Assembly: GCA_934101605.1 (NCBI GenBank)
Contig: CAKORS010000034.1
Location: 1 to 10,146, forward strand
Length of the DNA: 10,146 nt
Direction of reading: 5' to 3'
From: an uncultured Bacilli bacterium
GTDB lineage: Bacteria > Bacillota_I > Bacilli_A > RF39 > UBA660
A program made the position numbers and the translations under genes. Of the stretch, positions 6,297 through 10,146 are shown one piece after another. Under the pieces are notes generated by a model, which saw only the letters and a program-made list of their open reading frames with translations, searched no databases and was not told the origin of the DNA. Positions within the stretch are counted from its first letter, which is position 1, and every line of letters starts with the position of its first letter.

Positions 6297-7991
6297 CTAC
6301 TCTCCTCCCTTAGATATATAATTACTACAATTTAAATTATTAATAAATGTATTAAACATATTATCATAATCAATACTCTTTTTATAAACAGAATAATAAT
6401 CAACTACCTCAGCAAGAGTATTTTCTAAAATTGATTTATTTTGTTTAATCAAATTATTTAAATAATTAATCTTAGATTGTCTATTTTGATAAATTTTATA
6501 AACTTCAAAACCATTAAACCCAGCTATTAAAAGTAAAATAAATAATAATATTATAGGATATTTAAATAAAAATATTAAAGAAACTATACCAATAATAATA
6601 GATATTAACATCTTAATGTTAAAAAACTTCTCGCCATATATTTCATTATGATGTTTATTTTGTAAAAAACTAGTAAGACTATCTACAAGTTCCTTTTCAT
6701 TATCCCCTATTTTTGTAGTTCCAATCCACTCTCCTATTGTAATTTTAATCTCAGGTAATCTATCAAAACTATCAACTTTTAAATATCTTCTATACCCTTC
6801 TTTTATAAAATCTTTAGAATAAGAAATAGCAAATTTTCTAGTATTGCCACTACATACAATATTTTTAAAATCTAATGATACATTTGTTAAATGTCCATAA
6901 AAACTATTATATCTATCTAAAGAATACCTATTATCTTTAAAACGTTCCAATGCTTTAGAAGTATTTCCATTCTCCTCAATAATAAGTTTATTTTTAGCAA
7001 TATCTCTTTTTAAATCTAACTCTTCATTTTCATAATTAAAAACTAAATCATTAACTAAAGAATCAACATCATTATTATTAGTATTAGGAGCATTAAAAAT
7101 TTCATTAAGCCTATTATATATTCTTTGTTTAGCCAAAGAAATACTACTAATATCTTTTATTTTATCAACATCAGATCCATATTGTAAAAGATATGGAAAA
7201 CAAGAATCTGGAACATCCTCTTTAAAATCATCAAAATATTTATTCCATCTTACTATTTGTTCTTCTTTAGTCTCAGGAACTGCTGCAAGCTCTTCTTTCC
7301 ATAAATTTAACTTTTCTAAAAATAAATTAATTGCATCAACACCAAAACTTCCATTTGTAATAGCATCAATAACAGTTATTATCTTTGGTTCCATCTTATT
7401 AGGATTTTGCATTGATAAATACCTATCTAACCATTTAATAGATGTATCAATTCTTCCTGCTCTTAAATGAATTAATGAGAATAAAAGTGAAGTTTTTTCA
7501 TCATCCCTTTTCATAGCTTCATCTATAGCTCTATAAGCAAGATTTTTATCATCCAAATACCAAGCACAAATTGCAACAAGAGCAGGTGCAAGCCAATAGT
7601 TAGGAGCATTAATAATAGTATTTTCAGAAACATCTAAAAGAGTATTTTTACCAACTGCCCTAATATCTGCTGATTGAAGTATTCCACTAACTCTTCTACG
7701 TATTTCATCATAATGCCCGTATTTCTTATCAATTTCAGCCTGATCCATTAGAATAGTTTGTCTAGCATTAGAAACAACTGAAGATTCTCTTATTTCTAAC
7801 ATAAAACTTTTAATCTCTTCTTCTAAAGACTTAACATTATTAGTAACAGATTTAACATTAGCTTCAACATCATATAAATGATTAGTAACTTCACCTACAT
7901 GTTGATTAACGCCACCTAAATTACTAGCTAAATCTTGTAAAGATCTTTCTACAATGTCTAAATTAGCAGCACTAATTGCATAAGCACTCAT
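6297..7991 (-). CDS. large coiled-coil / helical-repeat protein with C-terminal membrane hairpin
   Basis: The 564-residue protein has no signal peptide. Residues about 10-75 look like a coiled coil with a pseudo-repeat of V/L-rich heptads (GGVNQHVGEVTNHLYDVEAN and following). A basic segment with KKYGHYDEIRRR (89-100) follows. Residues about 130-200 read like TPR-type helical repeats (WLAPALVAICAW, AYRAIDEAMKRDDEKTS, AGRIDTSIKWLDRYL). The middle is charged and helical. Residues 461-495 form two short hydrophobic stretches split by KYP, a likely membrane hairpin, followed by a charged helical tail of about 65 residues. The bulk is therefore predicted cytosolic. I have a general impression of similar uncharacterised proteins in other Bacillota but can name no function. 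The start has an AGGGAGAG ribosome site and an extended -10 promoter upstream. It is first in the AAA+ operon; its last codons carry the next gene's ribosome site. Confidence 0.85.
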   Translation of the reverse strand: MSAYAISAANLDIVERSLQDLASNLGGVNQHVGEVTNHLYDVEANVKSVTNNVKSLEEEIKSFMLEIRESSVVSNARQTILMDQAEIDKKYGHYDEIRRRVSGILQSADIRAVGKNTLLDVSENTIINAPNYWLAPALVAICAWYLDDKNLAYRAIDEAMKRDDEKTSLLFSLIHLRAGRIDTSIKWLDRYLSMQNPNKMEPKIITVIDAITNGSFGVDAINLFLEKLNLWKEELAAVPETKEEQIVRWNKYFDDFKEDVPDSCFPYLLQYGSDVDKIKDISSISLAKQRIYNRLNEIFNAPNTNNNDVDSLVNDLVFNYENEELDLKRDIAKNKLIIEENGNTSKALERFKDNRYSLDRYNSFYGHLTNVSLDFKNIVCSGNTRKFAISYSKDFIKEGYRRYLKVDSFDRLPEIKITIGEWIGTTKIGDNEKELVDSLTSFLQNKHHNEIYGEKFFNIKMLISIIIGIVSLIFLFKYPIILLFILLLIAGFNGFEVYKIYQNRQSKINYLNNLIKQNKSILENTLAEVVDYYSVYKKSIDYDNMFNTFINNLNCSNYISKGGE

Positions 7992-8015
7992 ATTAACACT
8001 CTCCCTACTATAGCA

Positions 8016-8024
8016 ATTATAACA
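8016..8024 (-). promoter_or_regulatory. promoter of the AAA+ operon, extended -10 TGTTATAAT
   Basis: On the minus strand a perfect TGnTATAAT extended -10 lies about 25 bases upstream of the 564-residue protein's start, giving a short leader with an AGGGAGAG ribosome site (around 7999-8006). There is no good -35, which extended -10 promoters can do without. It stands back to back with the rpmH promoter, 32 bases from that promoter's -35. Confidence 0.65.
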
Positions 8025-8055
8025 TATATTAATAAAAATAGATAATAAAAAAAGA

Positions 8056-8085
8056 TTGACAATTTCAAATATTTTTAAGTATAAT
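8056..8085 (+). promoter_or_regulatory. rpmH: rpmH promoter, TTGACA / TATAAT
   Basis: A perfect -35 TTGACA (8056-8061) and a perfect -10 TATAAT (8080-8085) are separated by 18 bases, the only textbook sigma-A promoter in the window. It predicts a start near 8092 and a leader of about 25 bases carrying the GGAGGTG ribosome site (8104-8110). Confidence 0.85.
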
Positions 8086-8116
8086 ATTAACGAATTAAAG
8101 TTTGGAGGTGTATTGC

Positions 8117-8242
8117 ATGAAAAAAGGAACTTTTCAACCTAATAATAGAAAGAAAAATAGAAAACATGGATTCTTTTCTCGTATAAAATCAGGTATTGCT
8201 AACAGAAGAAGAGTAAAAGGAAGAAAAAGATTATCAAAATAA
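8117..8242 (+). CDS. rpmH: 50S ribosomal protein bL34
   Basis: bL34 is a small, very basic protein of the large ribosomal subunit. The 41-residue translation opens MKKGTFQPNNRKKNRKHGFF and ends RRRVKGRKRLSK, matching the family's FQPN-R-K---HGF start and RR-KGRK-LS end. The ATG follows GGAGGTG by 6 nt and a strong promoter. It is slightly short (typically 44 or more residues): the middle KNGR-type segment of most bL34 proteins is replaced by a shorter RIKSGIAN stretch. A terminator follows directly, so it is mostly transcribed separately from rnpA. Its place at the head of rpmH-rnpA-yidC-jag is the conserved arrangement. Confidence 0.97.
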   Translation: MKKGTFQPNNRKKNRKHGFFSRIKSGIANRRRVKGRKRLSK

Positions 8243-8243
8243 T

Positions 8244-8267
8244 ATCCACACAGTGGATTTTTATTTT
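8244..8267 (+). terminator. terminator after rpmH
   Basis: ATCCAC (8244-8249) and GTGGAT (8253-8258) form a perfect 6-bp stem with a 3-nt loop, followed by a T-rich tail (TTTTTATTTT). It starts one base after the rpmH stop codon. The short stem may allow some read-through into rnpA. Confidence 0.75.
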
Positions 8268-8316
8268 GCCATAATTTACAAAATTAATAAAAAAAACACC
8301 ACAATATAAAAAAATT

Positions 8317-8325
8317 TGCTATAAT
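8317..8325 (+). promoter_or_regulatory. rnpA-yidC-jag promoter, extended -10 TGCTATAAT
   Basis: A perfect TGnTATAAT element ends 18 bases before the rnpA ATG. No -35 is recognisable. It follows the rpmH terminator, so it would supply rnpA, yidC and jag. The predicted leader is only about 10-12 bases long and contains just a weak GGTGAT ribosome-site match. Confidence 0.6.
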
Positions 8326-8343
8326 AAAACAAATGGTGATTTT

Positions 8344-8685
8344 ATGAAAAAGAAGGAAATAATACAAAAAAGTAGTGATTTTACAAGGATCATAAAAAAA
8401 CGAAATGGTATAGCAAATGAATCATTTATTATTGATACAGAAGAAAATAAAAATAATAAAACATTATTTGGAATAACATTTGTTCACAACATAGGAAAAG
8501 CAAATCTAAGAAACAAATTAAAAAGAAGAACCAAATCTATAATAGATAATAATAAAAATATCTACCAAAAAGGATTAAATTATATTATAATAATTAAAAA
8601 AGAAGCAATAACAAAGAAATATTGTGACTTAGAAGAAGATCTAATAAAATTATTAAAAAAAATAAAGGAGAAAAACCATGAATAA
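8344..8685 (+). CDS. rnpA: ribonuclease P protein component
   Basis: RnpA is the basic protein cofactor of the RNase P ribozyme, which removes the 5' leader from precursor tRNAs. The 113-residue protein has the expected length and lysine richness. The family signature RNR box is visible as GKANLRNKLKRRTKSI (about residues 51-66). The N-terminal KSSDFTRIIKKRN matches the usual start of the fold. The segment before the signature reads TFVHNIG rather than the common VSKKVG, a modest departure. The ATG has only a weak ribosome site, unlike its neighbours. Its last 8 bases overlap the start of yidC, so the two are translationally linked. Confidence 0.95.
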   Translation: MKKKEIIQKSSDFTRIIKKRNGIANESFIIDTEENKNNKTLFGITFVHNIGKANLRNKLKRRTKSIIDNNKNIYQKGLNYIIIIKKEAITKKYCDLEEDLIKLLKKIKEKNHE

Positions 8686-9613
8686 AAAAAACAAAATGAG
8701 TAAGATAACAAAAATAGTATTAATATTTATGCTTGTTATAACCCTTGGAGGATGTACAACAGCATTAAAAGATAGCAAGAATAGGGTAGTAAAAAATGAA
8801 GTTACAGGTCAAAACTTAACAGAAAACATCTTATGTAAACCAACTGATAAAAAAACAATAAAACTATATGAAAAAAATAAAAAAGATATAGATAAATTAC
8901 CAGATTGTAAAGATTTAAAAATAACAGGTAAATATGAAGGATTATGGACAACTTTCTTTGTTCGTCCACTATCATACATAATAGTAAAATTAGGATCATT
9001 ACTAACAAAAAATGCTCTAGCAATAGTAGTAATAACAATAATAATAAGACTATTACTATTCCCAATTACGAAAAAAACAGCAATGCAATCAGAAAATATG
9101 AAAAAAGCTCAACCAGAACTTGCTAGAATTGAAAAGAAATATGAAGGAAAAACTGATTCAGAATCAGCAACAAAAAAAGGACAAGAAATGATGATGGTAT
9201 ATAAAAAATATAATATATCCCCAGCATCAGGATGTATATTTGCCCTAATCCAAATGCCTTTATTATTTGCATTTATCGAAGCAATTAATAGAGTTCCAGC
9301 AATTTTTGAAGAAAAATTCTTAACAATTCATATGGGAACAACACCATGGGTAGGAATAACAACAGGTCATTATCAATACATAATCTTACCAATATTAATA
9401 GTATTAGTAACTTACTTCTCATTTAAAATGAATTCATCAAATGCCACAGCAGATAGTGTTAATCAAACAAAAACAATGGCTATATTTATGACAATATTTA
9501 TAGGATTCATGTCATTTACATTATCTAGTGCAATTGGTATTTATTGGATAGTTTCATCAGGATTTACAGTATTCCAAAATTTATTAACAGATAGGAGTAA
9601 GAAAAATGAATAA
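8678..9613 (+). CDS. yidC: YidC/Oxa1-family membrane protein insertase (lipoprotein form)
   Basis: YidC inserts and folds membrane proteins, alone or with SecYEG. The 311-residue protein has the Gram-positive form: a lipoprotein signal (basic start, hydrophobic VLIFMLVITL, lipobox LGGC with Cys26), then a short extracytoplasmic segment. The first membrane helix (about 100-129) carries the conserved groove arginine R124 in IIIRLLLFP. It is followed by a cytoplasmic helical hairpin (MKKAQPELARIEKKYEGKTD, 141-160), and further helices at about 185-205, 231-249, 265-282 and 284-303. The IQMPLLFAFIEAI segment is typical. The ATG follows AAAGGAG (8664-8670) by 7 nt and overlaps rnpA by 8 bases. jag starts within its last 8 bases, a conserved pairing. 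Confidence 0.96.
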   Translation: MNKKNKMSKITKIVLIFMLVITLGGCTTALKDSKNRVVKNEVTGQNLTENILCKPTDKKTIKLYEKNKKDIDKLPDCKDLKITGKYEGLWTTFFVRPLSYIIVKLGSLLTKNALAIVVITIIIRLLLFPITKKTAMQSENMKKAQPELARIEKKYEGKTDSESATKKGQEMMMVYKKYNISPASGCIFALIQMPLLFAFIEAINRVPAIFEEKFLTIHMGTTPWVGITTGHYQYIILPILIVLVTYFSFKMNSSNATADSVNQTKTMAIFMTIFIGFMSFTLSSAIGIYWIVSSGFTVFQNLLTDRSKKNE

Positions 9614-10146
9614 AAGAGTAGTTGAAGGAAAAAATTTTGAAGATGCAAAAAATAACGCATTAAAAGAGTTAAACGCAAGTGAAGAAGAAGTAGTTATTTC
9701 ATTACTAGAAGAAACAAAAGGATTATTTTCTAAAAAGACAACAGTTCTTGCAATAACAAAAGAAGAATTAAATAAAGAAATAAAAAACTATATCATAAAA
9801 ATAATTAAAGATATGGGTCTTACAGCACAAGTAGAACTAAAAACAAGAGAAGAAACTCCGTTATTTAATATAATTACTAAAGAAAGCGGTATTTTAATAG
9901 GGAAAAATGGAAGAACAATTGATGCATTACAAATTTTAACCACAACTATGATTCAAACAGAATTAAAAGAATTTTATAGAATAACAATTGATGTTAATGA
10001 CTATAAAAGAAAAAGAAACCAAAGATTAGAAAAATTAGCAAAATATACAGCAAAAGAAGTAGCAAAAACAAAAGTTGAAGCAAAACTTGATCCAATGAAT
10101 TCATATGAAAGAAGAATAATTCATAATGCCTTAGCAAATTCAAAGG
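9606..10146 (+). CDS. jag: Jag/KhpB RNA-binding protein, 3' end outside the window
   Basis: I translated 180 residues from the ATG at 9606, preceded by AGGAG (9593-9597). The N-terminal Jag domain (MNKRVVEGKNFEDAKNNAL, with a GLFSKK block) is followed by a KH domain holding the GILIGKNGRTIDALQ loop. Next comes the start of the R3H domain (LDPMNSYERRIIHNAL), which binds single-stranded nucleic acid. KhpB (Jag/EloR) works with KhpA as an RNA chaperone-like regulator affecting cell elongation and division in streptococci. The gene overlaps yidC by 8 bases, the standard arrangement. Only the last few dozen residues should be missing. The overall length looks like the short form lacking a long central linker. 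Confidence 0.95.
   Translation, partial: MNKRVVEGKNFEDAKNNALKELNASEEEVVISLLEETKGLFSKKTTVLAITKEELNKEIKNYIIKIIKDMGLTAQVELKTREETPLFNIITKESGILIGKNGRTIDALQILTTTMIQTELKEFYRITIDVNDYKRKRNQRLEKLAKYTAKEVAKTKVEAKLDPMNSYERRIIHNALANSK

Noticed and set aside
8242..8250. ATATCCACA, one mismatch from a consensus DnaA box, after rpmH
   Set aside because: It is fully contained in the rpmH terminator hairpin and stands alone, so a terminator explains it better.
8802..9065. An 87-codon minus-strand frame inside yidC, very rich in Leu and Ile
   Set aside because: Its apparent hydrophobicity is the antisense reading of AAT/AAC/ATA-type codons in yidC; there is no ribosome site and no terminator.
8944..9126. A 60-codon plus-strand frame in a second frame of yidC
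   Set aside because: Low-complexity Asn/Ser run produced by frame-shifted reading of the membrane helix codons; no start signals.
1..10146. Mycoplasma-type genetic code (TGA read as Trp)
   Set aside because: None of the complete genes ends in TGA, which raised the question. However, all read through at full length with TGG tryptophans and without needing any in-frame TGA, so code 11 suffices.

Overview
The window is the replication-origin neighbourhood of a very AT-rich Gram-positive-type bacterium. The order recF / dnaN / dnaA on the minus strand, diverging from rpmH / rnpA / yidC / jag on the plus strand, is the classic Bacillota/Mollicutes-relative oriC layout. A lipoprotein-type YidC (Spo/OxaA type), a ComK homologue, strong AGGAGG-like ribosome sites and extreme A+T bias point to class Bacilli, plausibly one of the uncultured lineages near Mollicutes or Erysipelotrichales. 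That placement is inference. TGG encodes tryptophan and every gene reads through without in-frame TGA, so the standard bacterial code applies.

Left part (1-3826, minus strand): dnaA, then dnaN ending in a hairpin terminator, then a small ComK-family competence regulator with its own promoter, strong ribosome site and terminator, then the 5' part of recF, which runs off the left edge. The gap between dnaN and recF usually holds the small S4-domain gene yaaA; here it holds comK. Two non-coding segments carry clusters of TTAACA-type 9-mers: dnaA-dnaN (2334-2455) and upstream of dnaA (3827-4193). They look like the two halves of a bipartite oriC.

Middle (4194-7991, minus strand): a tight four-gene operon sits between dnaA and rpmH, where related genomes usually have none. 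In transcription order it encodes a 564-residue protein (N-terminal coiled coil, helical-repeat-like region, C-terminal membrane hairpin), a 57-residue peptide with a Trp/Pro-rich C-terminal motif, a 139-residue helical protein and a Ycf46-like AAA+ ATPase. It has one extended -10 promoter at its head and one terminator at its end. This is the best candidate for an undescribed system: probably a membrane-anchored scaffold, small adaptors and a remodelling ATPase.

Right part (8117-10146, plus strand): rpmH (bL34) with its own promoter and terminator, then rnpA, yidC and jag/khpB, which overlap by 8 nt at each junction and start from an extended -10 promoter. jag runs off the right edge. The window thus joins replication initiation (DnaA, beta clamp, RecF), competence control, ribosome/tRNA maturation and membrane insertion around one origin, plus an unexplained AAA+ module.
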